From positions 1 to 5,726 of the forward strand of contig NZ_JANMWL010000058.1 of assembly GCF_031393925.1 (NCBI RefSeq): a stretch of 5,726 bases of DNA, in the 5' to 3' direction. The translations under genes and the position numbers were made by a program. Positions 5,098-5,726 of the stretch are shown one piece after another (position 1 is the stretch's first letter; each line of letters begins with the position of its first letter). This stretch comes from Methylibium sp031393925. Its GTDB lineage: Bacteria; Pseudomonadota; Gammaproteobacteria; Burkholderiales; Burkholderiaceae_C. The notes below the pieces were generated by a model. The model was not told the DNA's origin. It worked only from the letters and a program-made list of their open reading frames with translations, and did not search any database.

Positions 5098-5726
5098 ATG
5101 CCGCACGCCGCTCGTTCCCATCATCCAGCCAGCGCGACGGCACGGCTGCCTTCGCCGCTGCGCGACGAGGCCGGCGTCGTTGCCGCGCGGCTGCAGGCCT
5201 TGCAGGGCGCGCTCGACTGGCCCGCAGTGCAGGCGCTGGCGCGGCCGTGGGTGCAGGCGGTGCGCGACCAGCCGGCGCCGTTCTGGGCGATGGAGTCGCT
5301 GCTGCGCGAGTACCCGATTTCGAGCGCCGAAGGCCTGGCCTTGATGCGCCTGGCCGAAGCGCTACTGCGGGTCCCCGATGCGCCGACCGCGATCGCGCTG
5401 ACCGCTGACCAACTGGGGCGCGCCGACTTCGACGCGGCCGGTGCGCCCGATGTCGGCCCGCACCGCCTGTTCGCCAGCCTGTCGGCCAGCGCGATTTCGC
5501 TGTCGAAGAAATTTCTGCCCGAAGGCGAGCAAGCTGGCGGCTTGCTGCAGCGCTTGGGCGCAAAGACCGTGGTGGCCGCGACGGTGCGCGCGATCCAGTT
5601 GCTCGGCCGCCAGTTCGTGCTCGGCCAGTCGATCGGCGAGGCGCTGCAAGCGGCGCGCGAGCAGCGCCAGACGCAGGGCGGCTTGCGCTTTTCCTTCGAC
5701 ATGCTCGGCGAGGGCGCGCGTACCGA
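5098..5726 (+). CDS. putA: PutA, bifunctional proline dehydrogenase / P5C dehydrogenase, N-terminal part (partial)
   Basis: The first 209 codons are present and the frame runs off the window end. PutA oxidises proline to pyrroline-5-carboxylate with FAD, then glutamate semialdehyde to glutamate with NAD, working at the inner face of the membrane. The visible part is the alpha-helical arm and the start of the proline dehydrogenase barrel. LLREYPISSAEGLALMRLAE (residues 68-87) and ALLRVPD (88-94) match the PutA arm. LGRQFVLGQSIGEAL (169-183) and FSFDMLGEGART (198-209) match the entry into the barrel, where E. coli PutA reads YSYDMLGEAALT. Only about 70 residues precede the arm motif, against roughly 145 in E. 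coli PutA. No ribbon-helix-helix domain is present, and none is encoded upstream in frame. The 3' part, including the catalytic residues of both enzymes, lies outside, so a proline-dehydrogenase-only protein is possible but less likely given the arm. It is divergent from the importer operon. Confidence 0.92.
   Translation, partial: MPHAARSHHPASATARLPSPLRDEAGVVAARLQALQGALDWPAVQALARPWVQAVRDQPAPFWAMESLLREYPISSAEGLALMRLAEALLRVPDAPTAIALTADQLGRADFDAAGAPDVGPHRLFASLSASAISLSKKFLPEGEQAGGLLQRLGAKTVVAATVRAIQLLGRQFVLGQSIGEALQAAREQRQTQGGLRFSFDMLGEGART

Noticed and set aside
5039..5702. Minus-strand open frames opposite putA
   Set aside because: They are Arg/Ala/Ser-rich with no family features, whereas the plus-strand frame matches PutA over the arm and barrel entry.

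Overview
The window is high-GC proteobacterial DNA. GC-rich third codon positions, gene content and protein style best fit a betaproteobacterium of the order Burkholderiales; this is an impression from the sequences, not a database result. Five genes on the minus strand form one compact operon for a branched-chain amino acid (LIV/HAAT) type ABC importer. It is flanked by the 3' end of a yggS-family gene on the left and the 5' end of putA on the right, both on the plus strand.

Layout: 1-112, last 36 codons of a YggS/PROSC-type PLP-binding protein. 117-4812, the importer operon, transcribed right to left in the order livG (ATPase), livF (ATPase), periplasmic binding protein, livH (permease), livM (permease). 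The junctions are tight: livG stop and livF start abut (TGAATG), 41 bp separate livF from the binding-protein gene, 72 bp with GC hairpins separate the binding-protein gene from livH, and livH and livM share one base (TGATG). 4813-5097, a 285-bp divergent intergenic region with several inverted repeats and no convincing sigma-70 promoter. 5098 to the window end, the N-terminal 209 codons of PutA, the bifunctional proline dehydrogenase / P5C dehydrogenase.

How they may work together: the binding protein captures an amino acid or related compound in the periplasm, LivH and LivM form the membrane channel, and LivG and LivF power it. The head-to-head placement with putA suggests that the importer may feed proline, or something catabolised through proline or glutamate, into PutA. 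That link is inference from position only. This PutA begins without the ribbon-helix-helix DNA-binding domain of autoregulatory PutA proteins, so its control must come from another regulator.

The most unusual coding feature is in LivF: the invariant Walker A lysine is an arginine (GRNGAGRTT, residue 43). Its LivG partner carries the non-LSGGQ signature LPYGRKR facing that site. The importer therefore looks like an asymmetric ATPase with one degenerate and one canonical ATP site. I saw no tRNA, rRNA, CRISPR array, insertion sequence or other mobile element. Apart from these points the window reads as ordinary metabolic and transport DNA, and I did not find a clearly new system.
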